A stretch of 64,000 bases of DNA from Varanus komodoensis. Lineage: Eukaryota > Chordata > Lepidosauria > Squamata > Varanidae. The DNA is taken from positions 181,908-245,907 of the forward strand of contig NW_025336481.1 in NCBI RefSeq assembly GCF_004798865.1. Reading direction: 5' to 3'. A model generated the notes under the pieces. The model searched no databases and had not been told where the DNA came from. It worked only from the letters and a program-made list of their open reading frames with translations. Both the position numbers and the translations under genes were made by a program. Positions 33,080 through 43,170 of this stretch are shown one piece after another; the stretch's first letter is position 1, and each line of letters starts with the position of its first letter.

Positions 33080-34360
33080 TTCATGTCCAAACGGCCAACT
33101 GCTTTCTGGGCTTAGCACTGGCTTTAACCTTTGAAGCCCGAAAGCCCCGGGACCGGCCTTCCCACAGCCTGCCGGGCTCTCTGTGAACCTGCCGGGACAT
33201 TCAGGCGGGCCCTGCTCTGGCTTCCACTGGGCCACAGCTGCTGTTTTGGTGCCCCTTCTCCCAGCTTGGAGGGAGCCCCGAGGAGCTCCTCGCGGTCTTT
33301 TTTGGTTTTGACCACCCTGGATAGTTCGGTGTCATCAGCACATCTGGACACCTCATTTTTTGCTCCTGATTCCAGATCATTTATGAATGGGTGGAAAAGC
33401 AGCGGTCCTAATGCAGAACCACATGGCACCCCACTGGTGACTTCTCTCCACTGGGAGCAACTGCCATTTGTTCCTACCTTCTGCCTTCTGTTCTTTAACC
33501 AGTTAGTGATCCACAAGGGGACCCCTCCCACACACACACACACAACACACTGTATTCTATGACTGCTTAGTTTGCTCAGGAGCCTTGGGTGAGGGTCTTT
33601 GGCAAAAGCCTTCTGGCAGTCCAGCCATGCCTCCTGGATCACCCCGTCTGTGCACTTACCAATACTCTCAAGGAACTCCAGTAGGCAAGTGAGACAAGAC
33701 TTTGCCTTGCAGAAGCCATGCTGATTTTTTCCCCGCAGGTCTTGTCCCTCCATGTGTTTTCTGACTCTATCTTTAATAATCCTTTCACGAAGTTTACCCA
33801 GAACAGATGCTAAACGAACGGGCTGGTCATTCCCCCAATCCCCACTGGATCCTTTTTTAAAAATTGATGTTACACTGGCCATTCTTCAGTCCTCTGGTGC
33901 AAGGGCTGATTTTAGGAACATATTAAATATTGGCCCACAATTTCATGTTGGAGTTCTTTGAGAACTCTAGGATGACGTTCTGGACCATGTGATTTGCTGA
34001 CTTTCCGTTTGTCAATATGGTGGAGAGTTGCATCTTTTGTCTCTTACCTGCCCTAATTCCACCGACTTCCTTCCAGCACACAGACGCTCAGGACAGGCAT
34101 CTGCTCCGACTCTTCTGCTGAGATGACTGATGGGAAAACCCACTTCTCTGCAATCGCTTGCCCCCCTCCCCACCTGCCCTGAGTGTGCCTTTCATTGGAT
34201 TATCACCCAGAAGTCCAGGGGCTTCTTCCGCTGCCTGTTTTCTTCTCATGTATTTAAAGAATGCTCTACTGGCCTTGATGCTGGTAGCTGAGTGTTCCTC
34301 CAGTGGCTTCCCTGCTTCTCGGAGGGACCTCCTGCTTGCAGGTCACCTGGTCCTGCTGGT
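33080..34360 (-). repeat. CR1-type LINE fragment with reverse-transcriptase region
   Basis: The minus strand has a 252-codon open frame (33882 down to 33124) reading IFKKGSSGDWGNDQPVRLAS, KNQHGFCKAKSCLTCLLEFL, QEAWLDCQKAFAKDPHPRLLSKL, then SGVPCGSALGPLLFHPFINDL and CADDTEL. These are the ordered motifs of CR1 reverse transcriptase. The catalytic box that is normally YADD reads CADD and the normal DFSKAFD reads DCQKAFA, so the enzyme is dead although the frame is open. The segment upstream (33890-34130) continues the element. It lies antisense to the neighbouring host genes. The 3' UTR is missing at the 33.08 kb end, and the 5' edge is uncertain. Confidence 0.85.
33530..33552. repeat. (CA)n short tract
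   Basis: A CACACA tract of about 20 bases interrupts the CR1 reverse-transcriptase frame without shifting it, giving the residues VVCVCVGG on the minus strand. Confidence 0.9.
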
Positions 34361-36187
34361 CCCCCCCTTTGGGCTTCGCTCACAATGTTTGCCCCAAACC
34401 ATTCCCTCCACGCCTCCCTGCCATTCTGCCCCAGATCTTGTCAAGCCAGTGGGAGCACCTCCTTTGATGCAGGGTGTTTTTTTCCAAGGGACATGTCCCA
34501 GTGGTGCTAAACTGGTAGTTCTATTCTGGGGGGGGGGAGTGGCTTTGGGGGAACGGGGGGGCGATGCTGCGGGGCCAGTCCTGCCCCGCTTCAGCCAAGC
34601 AGCAGTGGCGCTGGACAGGCGGTAAGCCCACTCAGCTCAGCCCGCGGAACGGCGATCGCAAAGCACGTGGTCTCCAGTGGTGTTTACTCTTGAGGGAGCC
34701 AACACAGAGAGGGGCCACACTTGCTTCCAGAAGGGGAATGCAGGCCCCGGTCCCGCTGGCTTCACCACTGGAGATGCGAGGAAGCGGCAGCGGCATCTCG
34801 CCGTGTGGCCCCACACGCCCCACTCCTGCTCCATGGTTTTCTGGAGGTGGTCGGGGCAGCTGGCTTTCTCCCCCTTTTAACAGCTCCCCCCTCTGCTTCT
34901 TTGGACCTGTGCCTGGCTTAATACATGGGAGGACGCAAGAGATGAAAGGCCGCTTCCCGGCACTCTGACTGCTCCCGCAACTGTTCCGCGGGCCATAAGG
35001 CAGATCACCTTTCCCAGGAATCCCTCCGCTCTTGCCCCTCTTGTAGCAAACGCATTTTGCATAACGAGGCCATTTTGCACTCCAGGATAAAAGGGGGGGG
35101 CTCTGGTGTAGACCCCCCCCCCGCAGTTGAGAAGTGGCTATTGTCCGGGAAAAGCCGGCCAGCTGGTGGTCGCGTCTGGCGGCACCGAGTGGCCCGATGC
35201 TCGGCGTGCCCCAGGGCAGCCCTGTGGGCCAGGCCAACGGCAGTGCAGCCTCTCTGGGCTTCCGCCCTGCCCCTCCCGGCCCGGCTCCTCGAGTCGAGGG
35301 GGTGGGAGCAGGGCTCAAATCCCCTCTGCACAGCTGCCTGGCAGGAGACGCCTTCCCTTTGATCTTTAATGAGCGTTCCCTTTGATCCTGCCAAGCACGT
35401 CCCAAGCCGCAGTCGGAGACGGAGAGCTGGCCCAGGTGTGGCTCCGTCCGAAGCGGCCACCCTCCCCCTGCCCCTCCCCTCGAACGGCGATGGACCTGCC
35501 CATTGGCTGGCCGAGCTCCGGGCATCTGCCTGTTGATGCGTAGGGAGCCCTGCAGGGCACGGAGGTCCTTCGGCCGTGCTGACTTGCCCCCCGCAGCACC
35601 ACCTCGCCCAGGGAGGAGCCCTCAGAGCCCAGGAGCTGAAGGGGCAGCTGTGGCTGCTCCCGTTTCCCCTCCTTAACTCCGGTTTTGCAAAGGAAGGAAA
35701 AGGCTGCCGGTCGTCCGATGCTGACCAACCGCTTATCGGGAGAGTCAGCTGCATCTGAAATCCCGGAGAGGCCCAGCGAGGGAGCCGGCACCGGACGGTC
35801 TTGCGAGCGGCTGCGGTCCTCTGGACACCCTGGCATTGCAAGGGGCTTGAGCGCTCCCTCGGCCTCTGCAACGCTTGCACCGAGCTTGCGGGTGCCGAGT
35901 GGCCCTGGCCACGGGGGGCCGTGGGCGCTCCAGTCCATGTGCCCACCGGCCTGCAGCCCTCTGGACGGCAGGCTCAGCGGTGGCCTTGTGGCCCCCTGGG
36001 CGGGCGCCATGCACCGCACGTGAATCCCCTGCTGAGCGAGCGGCGATTCGGCAGGGTTCCTGAGGAGCCATCGCTGGCCTGCCCAGCAAACCTTCTGACG
36101 GCTCTCCCTGCTGGTGTCCGAGGCGCTCCAGTACGACAGACCTGATCTGGCATCCCCTGGAAGGACGCGGACACCCTCCTTCCGCAC

Positions 36188-36250
36188 TCTGTTGCCTTCT
36201 GGATATGTTGGACTACAACTCCCACTGTCCTCAGCCAGCATGGCCATGGG
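36188..36250. repeat. MITE-like arm, 'ggactacaactcccact'
   Basis: TTGCCTTCTGGATATGTTGG, ACTACAACTCCCACTGTCCT and CAGCCAGCATGGCCATGG match the first arm and centre of the palindromic reptile repeat seen at 23800. Only half is preserved. Confidence 0.65.
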
Positions 36251-37024
36251 TCCCCATGGAAGCCTGCCTGCCCTGCTGCAGCTCCCCGGCATCCCCGCAT
36301 CCAGGGCCTGGGAGGCAGCGCAGCCCTCGCAGCGATGATGAGCGCTGCTCGTTTCCAGGGATACAGCCTTCTGCTACCCTTGCAGAATGCAGACGAAGGA
36401 GGAAGAGGGACCTGCGGTGCCCTGCCCAGGCCCAGGCCTCGCAGCGGGAAGGGAAGGCGGCCCTGGGAAGCCGGCAGGGATTCTCTGCCCTGCGCCCCGA
36501 GGTTGAGCTGTGCGGGAAGACTGGAGGCCGCAGGCGGGGGTGCGAGAAGGGAATGCACCCGGAACCGGTGTGCCGGAGGCCTCGTCCAGCCGCTGGGAAG
36601 GAGGGGGGTCCGCTGGGCCCCCACCCCTGGCCAGGTTTTCGTGGAGCTCATGGTGCTTCTGGTGTGGGCACCGGGCCCCCCCTGCGTGGGCTGTCAGACT
36701 CCCAGCTCTGAAGATTTTCCGCCACTCTGTGTAGCCGTCTGAATACAGGTGCCCTTGAGCCAACGACACACGCAGGAAAATGCAGAGGTGGGTCTGAGTG
36801 GCCCCAGTGACAGTCACGCCTTAAAGAAACCAACGCAGTCTGCGAAAATAAATCTGCCTGTCCCAGAATGCCCTGCGCCTTGCCAGGTGCGTTTCCAGCT
36901 ACCCCAACCCGGATGGCCATGGGGCAGGTTGGCCACACATTAATCGCTGAAGAGAGGGCGGCCACCATGGCACGAATCCTGCATGCGTTTATCTTTATCC
37001 ACGGACAGACATTTAGAAGCGCTT

Positions 37025-37220
37025 GCAAGCACATCAGAAGAGCCCTGCCCGATCAGGCCAAGGCCGTCTGACTCTGAGCACACGGCCGCAAACCGGCTGC
37101 CCCCAGCAGGAGGGGAGCAAGACCACCTCCTGCCCAGCCCCCCAGCATTTTGCAGCCGCTGGCAGCACCAGCCCCCCGATCACTTTCGAGGCCCTCTGCA
37201 GTTTTCCAGCGCAGCACTGC
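37025..37220 (+). repeat. SINE-like repeat, 'agaagagccctgc...gatcaggcc' family
   Basis: CATCAGAAGAGCCCTGCCCG, ATCAGGCCAAGGCCGTCTGA, AGCAGGAGGGGAGCAAGACC and CAGCATTTTGCAGCCGCTGG follow in order the frequent squamate repeat ACATAAGAAGAGCCCTGCTGGATCAGGCCAATGGCCCATCTAGTCC...GCAAGCAGGA (recalled). The copy is diverged. Confidence 0.6.
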
Positions 37221-37784
37221 CCCTTTCCAGGCAAGGATCCATCATTAATAAGCAGAACCACCCGGGTCCAGAAGGCCACCGGTGATGGGCGGCCGTTCTG
37301 TGGGCCGTGATCTTTAACCCAGAACCGGGCAGGAGAGCCCTTCCGCAAAGGCACCGTGCAGCCAGCGGCTCCTCCAGCGGTGCCCCAGCTCCTCGGAAAG
37401 ACGGGCGTCTGGCCTGTGATGCCCCGCGCACCAGAGCGCAAAGGCCTGCGCGAGGGGAGGAAAGGATGCCGGGGGGCAGCGGGCGTCCCCCAGCACCAGC
37501 CCCTTGGCCAGCACCTTCCCTGGCCTGGCGGCCGCGCCTACCCAGGTCTCTCTCACCTGAACCGCGGCGCCTCCTCATTACCCCACGGCATAAATAGTGT
37601 TCCCTCCTGTGGCGGGGGTGGGGGGGGGCTGCCAAAGGATTTGCATAGATTACCGCACCTTGCGTGGCTCTAGACGATTAGGCTCTGATTTTATTGTGTT
37701 CCCTTACGGAGGGGGACATGCGCGCAGCTAGGCGGGGAGTTGCCACGTGCTCCCCCCCCCCCCGCCCTTTGCGGGGACAATTCC

Positions 37785-38045
37785 TTCCCCTCAATATGCT
37801 GCCCGCATAATCCATGCAAACAGCCTTGGCAAATGCAGCATTTATGGGTTCACACCATTTATATTTCATGGGCTACATTCTTACATTTTACTTTCCCCTA
37901 TTAACAGAGGGAGATTAGACCACTTAACCAGAAAATCAGGGAGAGGAATAAATGCATTTTAATAACGATCGATGCCTATGCCATCCCTAAATAGGGGGGC
38001 TGGGAAGAAACGGGCTCAGGGATTAAATCGTACCTTTCAAAAAGC
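37785..38045. promoter_or_regulatory. AT-rich island, strong conserved-element candidate
   Basis: About 260 bases of AT-rich unique sequence with CATAATCCATGCAAACAGCC (a POU octamer variant), ACACCATTTATATTTCATGG, CCCTATTAACAGAGGG and GCATTTTAATAACGATCGAT. No repeat match is recognised. It lies about 7.4 kb upstream of the VSTM2L start codon. Confidence 0.45.
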
Positions 38046-39104
38046 CCCGTCCTCCTAGCTCAGTGAGCGTTTACGGCCTCACTGAAGTCAGGCATGGACA
38101 AGGCCCCGGAGATCTGTCGGTCCCATCGCCCCCACCCCCCGCCGTGGCATGGGAGGCTGCCGCGTCTGCTCGGACAGAAGTTCTGAGCTGCTCTCATGGG
38201 GCCCCGTGCAGTGCAAGGTCCGCTGGAGGTCGGCCTCGTTCGGCCCGTTCCAGCAGTCTGACACGCTCGGAGGGACTCGCCCGTGCACAGATGTTCTCAC
38301 ATCTTGCCTGCTACGCACCAAAGCCCGGCAGGACGTGCCGGCCCCGGGCGCCAGCTGCACGGCAAAAGAGAAGGGCACACGGAGTGGGGTGGGGGGGTGA
38401 GGGCGGGCGCAGCAAGCGTCTTCTTGGCCTGGCGGACTGAGCGGCAGGTTCTGCATGGCCCAGAGCTCTCAGCCCGCTGCGTGCACGACCCGGTGTCCGC
38501 CAGAACCTGCCCCGGGCGCCGAACCTGCGCCTGCTGCCCGGCACGCCCTGGGAGCCACGATCCAACGCGCGCCGAAGGCCCCCGGTTGCCAGCGGCTGCT
38601 CCACGGCTGCGCCAGCACGGGGGCTGCTCTCCCTTCTCAGTGGCCTGCCCGGGCGGCTGCCTCTTGCCGCTGTGCTGCCCGAGGCGAAGCACTCGATGCG
38701 GCCGCTCCTGCTCCCCGCACGGAAGCTCGAGCACCGGCCGGAACGCTCCCTTGCCGCCGGCGATGCGGCCGCGTTCCCTGCAGCACGTGGGGCCGCAGGC
38801 CGGCCTTGGAGGTGCCGGGGGCTCCGTGGCACATGCGGCTCTTTCCCCCAGCTTGCTGCCACCACCCGGCCCTGGCCGCCTGAGGTGCCTCTCGCTCTGC
38901 TGGACGGCGGGGCTGGCCCGCTGTGCCGTCCGGACACATCCTTGGGGCGCCCTTGGTGGTGGTGGCCCCTGCCGCCCACAGGTGCCAAGCGCATTCCCAG
39001 GCCTCTTGCAAGGCTGGGCAACCCCGCAGGGCAGAGTGGAGCCCCCAGAGGGACTGCACAGTCTGGGTCGCCCCCCCCCCCCCCGCCGGGCTCCTTGCCT
39101 CTCC

Positions 39105-39365
39105 CGACATCCCTGCTAAATAGTAACTCATCCTGCATCTGGCAGCAGGAAGGGGCAGCTGCAATTAGCTATAACGGCTTCATTTTAGTCAAGTGTCCCA
39201 TTATAATTTGCATTTCACCTTTTAATTGCGCTGTGCAGAACAGGAGCCGGCTGCCTACCAGTTGCAGTGAGTGAAATATGCAGAGGCTATAAAAACTTAA
39301 TGCCAGAAGAGACCCGGAGTACTTTATGGAAAGGTTTTATTTACTGATGTAAAAGCTGATCTGGC
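39105..39365. promoter_or_regulatory. AT-rich island with POU octamer, strong conserved-element candidate
   Basis: The block contains a perfect POU octamer ATTTGCAT at 39206-39213, homeodomain cores in GCAATTAGC and TTTTAATTGCG, and AGAGGCTATAAAAACTTAAT, a TATA-like motif. No repeat match is recognised. It is about 6 kb upstream of the VSTM2L start codon, so a distal enhancer is plausible but untested. Confidence 0.5.
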
Positions 39366-39904
39366 CAGGCCTGCCTTGCCTTGCCCCTCCTTCAGCCGGG
39401 CGAGCACATCTTCCTGGGTGCGGGAGGAGCAGCCACGGGCAGGGGGCTTCCAGAGCAGTCGGCAGCTGGAGTTGCTGCAGGGACCCTCTGTGTTTTCCGG
39501 TTCCCAGGAAGCAAGGCTTGGCCCGTCTAGCCCAGGCCCTCCAGGGCACTGAAACCTCAGAGGGAGCACAGGCAGAGTAGCTAGACCGCCCCCCGAAGAG
39601 TGATGACCCCCGACCATCCAAATCCCACGGGGTGTTTCAGGCACTCGGATCTTCCAAAGCGGGCTAGATGGAAACGCGACAATGAAACTCGGGCAGCACT
39701 AGGCATCTGTGCTGAAAGTCAGGCCACGGATCTGATTAGAACGCTGATGTCTGGAAACGAGAAGCACCACTTTCCATGGGCCTTTTTACCGTGTCCTTCC
39801 CGAAGCACCGTCTGCTGCTGTTCCATGCGCAGCGGTGAGGAGGACGGCAGCAAAGGGCAGCTCGAAGAAAGGAAAAGAGCCAAACCCCACTACTGGGAGA
39901 GACT

Positions 39905-40575
39905 CCCCACACTCCACCTTTTGGGGTGCTGGTCAACTGCAGGCTGAACGTGAGCCGGCCGTGTGACGCGGTGGTCAAGAGGGCAAACGCCACCCTTGGT
40001 TGCACAGCCAGAAGTGTGGCTTCTAGATCGAGAGAGGTGTTACTACCACTCTATGCAACTCTGGTGTGCCTGAAACTGGAGTATTGTGCTCAGTTTTGGG
40101 CCCCTCATTACAGGAAGGATACAGCCAGGTTAGAGTCAGTGCAGCGCAGGGCCACAAGGTTGGTGGCCGGTTTGCAGGGGATGGGGTATGAAGCGAGACT
40201 AAGGGAACCGGGTCTCTTCAGCCTGGAGAAGAGGAGACTCAGAGGGAATCTGTTGGCGACATACAGGTATGTGAGGGGGTGTCACACGGAGGTGGGTAGA
40301 GACCTGTTCTCCCCTGCAGAGGAAGGCAGGACGCGCTCCAACGGAGCAAAGCTCAGGGAGCCAAGATTCAAGGTGGATGCCAGAAAGCATTTCCTCACAG
40401 TTAGGGTGGAATAGGCTTCCACGGGAGGTGGTTGAGGCCCCATTGGTGCGGGTGTTCAAGGACAGGCTGGACATGCACATGGTGGGCATGTTGTGAGCAG
40501 AGCCGGCTGGTGCCGGAGGTCAGACTGGATGGCCCGGGAGGCCCCTTCCGACTCGCTCTGTTTCTATGTTTCACT
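39905..40575 (+). repeat. CR1-type LINE 3' end
   Basis: The + strand encodes DAVVKRANATLGCTARSVAS, then RSREVLLPLYATLVCLKLEYCAQFWAPHYRKD, LEPGLFSLEKRRLRGNLLA-like sequence and KHFLTVRVE, the classic C-terminus of CR1 ORF2. It is followed by the 3' end GTCAGACTGGATGGCCCGGG, AGGCCCCTTCCGACTCGCTC and TGTTTCTATG. The frame is open from about 39926 to 40414. It is a 5'-truncated insertion, fairly well preserved. Confidence 0.9.
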
Positions 40576-41734
40576 GCAGGATGCTGCGGGATCCATCCCG
40601 AGCTGTAGTCCCTTGCGGCATCAAAGTATAGCTTTCTCCAGACCTCCAAATCAAGCAGAACCCTCCCACGGACCCTTCCAGTGGAATCGGGGGGGGGGGG
40701 GTTGGAGGGCAACTCGTGGCCAGCAAGCGCTTCGCCACGATCCGTGCAGAGTTCAACCCAAGGCCTGGAAATGAGGCCCCGGGGCACCTCCAGCCGCCCC
40801 TTTCCAGGCCCTCAGGCCTGCCTGCGTCCCGTGGTGCCCCCTTTCTCCACCTGTCGTGCCATCCCTGATGGGCAGGGAGTGCAGGCCGGGTGGGGGGGCG
40901 GCAGAAGTGCCCCCCTGAAGCCTGGACCCCGGAGAGCTGCCCCGGCGGCCTCCATGCGCATCGCAGGGCTCCGCGTCTCCTCCCCGGCAGCTCTGGCTCC
41001 GTGCGTGTCACGAGGAGCCCGCGCTTTTTGCAGGGGCTCCGGGTTCAGGCCTGCTGGTGGCCTCGCCCACAGCCTGGCCAGTCGCTCTTCCTCTTAGGGC
41101 TGTGGGCACCGGCACCCACGGGAGGACCCCCCTCCTTCGGGGCATTTCCGCCTGGGGCAGGGGAGCCCCGGGGCTGAACTCCCCCCCCCCCGGAGGCCTC
41201 TCCATTCCCTCTCCCCACTCCACTGCCGTAGTCCTTGCCTGCCCTTCCTCTTTGCAGCCGTAGGCCCCCGGCCACCCACCCGCGGCCTCGGCCGGGGATC
41301 CAGCCCTGCCCCACGGGCGGCTCTCCCGGCTCTCCTGCTGATCGCCACCCTCTGACAGCACCCGGACCCTCACAGCCCCTCCCCCCTCCAGGCCATTTCC
41401 CAACTTTCCCGTGCGCCGGTGTCCCACTCCAAGGGGATGGAGAGCCCCTCCGGGAAGGAGCGGGTGGAAAGGAAGAGAGCCCAGATTTTCCTGCGTTGGG
41501 GCTTCCGCTCCAGCCGCCTTTGGCAGGCGGCCCCGAAGGCCCCTCTGAAGCGGAACAGCTCCCAGGCTGCGGAAAGGCCAGTGCGGCTGGCGGAGGGCCT
41601 CGCAGGCGGAGGGGCTCCCCCGGCACCCACGTCTCTGGCCTGCCCCGGCGCCCACCAACAGTGCGTGGCACCGGCATGTCAGACACGGACGTGGGAGGCC
41701 TTACACCCTCGGCTGGGAAACTGGCAGCACCGCC

Positions 41735-41930
41735 AGAGCAATTAAGGGTGAAGGGTGCAATTAAGACTTCACCCTGCATCTGTGCCTATTACTGGTCTCG
41801 TTTCCCCATGATATCCTGACCTGCTAAGCTATGTCTGCGCTGGAATCTTTAGCTACCTATCTGTTATCTATAGCCATTATTAGAAAGCAACTAGCTTAAA
41901 ATAACTTCTTGTGGGAGAATAGCTTTACTG
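41735..41930. promoter_or_regulatory. AT-rich island, putative conserved element
   Basis: GGTGCAATTAAGACTTCACC, GCTACCTATCTGTTATCTAT (with a GATA-type TTATCT) and GCCATTATTAGAAAGCAACT form an AT-rich block. A SINE-like fragment adjoins its right side. Confidence 0.35.
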
Positions 41931-42010
41931 AGCTTCATGGCTGAATGGGGACTCCAACACACTTCTCCCAAATCCTGGACCAGCTCTCTAACCACTATCC
42001 CATACTCTCA
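41930..42010 (-). repeat. tRNA-derived SINE head fragment
   Basis: CTTCATGGCTGAATGGGGAC, TCCAACACACTTCTCCCAAA, TCCTGGACCAGCTCTCTAACCACTATCCCA is the reverse complement of a tRNA-derived SINE head. The run CTCTAACCACTA marks the pol III B-box side in squamate SINEs. Confidence 0.6.
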
Positions 42011-42038
42011 ACATGTGTGCACCACCATGATGAAGTAC

Positions 42039-42061
42039 GGGTTGGGTTGGGTTGGGTTGGG
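42039..42061. repeat. (GGGTT)n pentamer repeat
   Basis: About 4.5 units of GGGTT lie next to the SINE head. It resembles but is not the vertebrate telomere repeat TTAGGG. Confidence 0.95.
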
Positions 42062-42464
42062 CTTGCAAAGCGGGGTGCAGCTTTCTCCCAAGCTTCCTCC
42101 AAACGTGTAGCGGCCAGCCCTCGGAAAGAACAGAGCGACAAGGAGTGAGGAGCAGGCTTCTAAGGCACCCTCCAGAAGCCCCCCATGGCCCGCCCGCCAG
42201 GATCGCCCACCTCCTCTTCCTGCATGGATGCCGCAGGCGTGGAAGGCGCTGCCTCCCTTGGAGGCAGGCTCCACGCCAGCCTCTGCTTCGGCCTGTGGCC
42301 TGGACGAGCTCCGGCGGGCGCATGCTGGAAGGCCACCTCTCATCTTGCCTGGTCCTGGTGAGGAGCCGGGCATGTACGGAGGCTTCCTGTGAATCCGCTG
42401 CCGCCTCCCCCTGGCAGTGATGGATGAGCCAACGGGAGCCATTGAGACGGTTCCACATCCAGCC

Positions 42465-42600
42465 CCAACCCACGCCATGAATGATTTCCAATGCCGGCTT
42501 TAATTTATTTTTAAATGAAATTTGCTATTGATTCTGGATTAAAAGAACAAATCTCAGAGCAGTTATCACTGACAGTGCTACAAGAGAAGCCGGGGGACCT
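42465..42600. promoter_or_regulatory. AT-rich island, strong conserved-element candidate
   Basis: GGCTTTAATTTATTTTTAAA, TGAAATTTGCTATTGATTC (a SOX-like ATTGAT), TGGATTAAAAG (bicoid-class core) and CAGTTATCACTGACAG (GATA-type TTATC) crowd into about 120 bases. It lies about 2.9 kb upstream of VSTM2L. No repeat match is recognised. Confidence 0.45.
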
Positions 42601-43039
42601 TCCCTGCTGAGGGGCCGTGGCTTTCCCCCTGGACGTGGGGAAAAGCCAGGCTGCTGCGCAAGACGGGCGGTCATTAGGCCCACGTCTCGTTTCCCCAAAT
42701 TTAAAGCGGGGCAAACACCAGGCTCTTCCCCAGAGCCCAGAGTGCAAGAGATCAAGCTGAGGAGGGGAGAGGAGCTGGGCTGTGGCTGCCCCACATTGCT
42801 CTCCTCTGGGCACCACTGGGTGTGGGGATGGGGAGGGCTCAGGGGCAGCCAAGCCCCCGCTACAGGCCTCCGCATCCGGATCCCGGCCTGGGCAGCTCTG
42901 CTCCAAAGGGGCACACGTGGCGGTTATGAGACCCCAACCTCTCCGAGGCCCGTGTGGGGCTGCCTCCTTATGGCACACCGGGGAAGTGGCACATCTCAGC
43001 CACGGAGCCACACGGAGCCGGTGGCGAGGATCCCCGGAT

Positions 43040-43170
43040 GAACTGGTGAGGCCTGGGCCCCCGGCCCCCTCAGCCGCAGTGCTCCCTGCGTGACTTGGGG
43101 TGAGGCAGGGACGCTCAGCCTGGCCTACCTCGCAGGGCTGCTCTGAGGATGCAACAGGGAGGAGACAGAT
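43040..43170 (+). repeat. tRNA-derived SINE fragment (squamate type)
   Basis: GCGTGACTTGGGGTGAGGCA, GCTCAGCCTGGCCTACCTCG, CAGGGCTGCTCTGAGGATGC and AACAGGGAGG match in order the squamate SINE body (GTGACCTTGGGCCAGTCA...CCTACCTCACAGGGTTGTTGTGAGGATG, recalled). Confidence 0.65.

Noticed and set aside
42039-42061. Interstitial telomere repeat
   Set aside because: The unit is GGGTT, not TTAGGG, and there are fewer than five copies.
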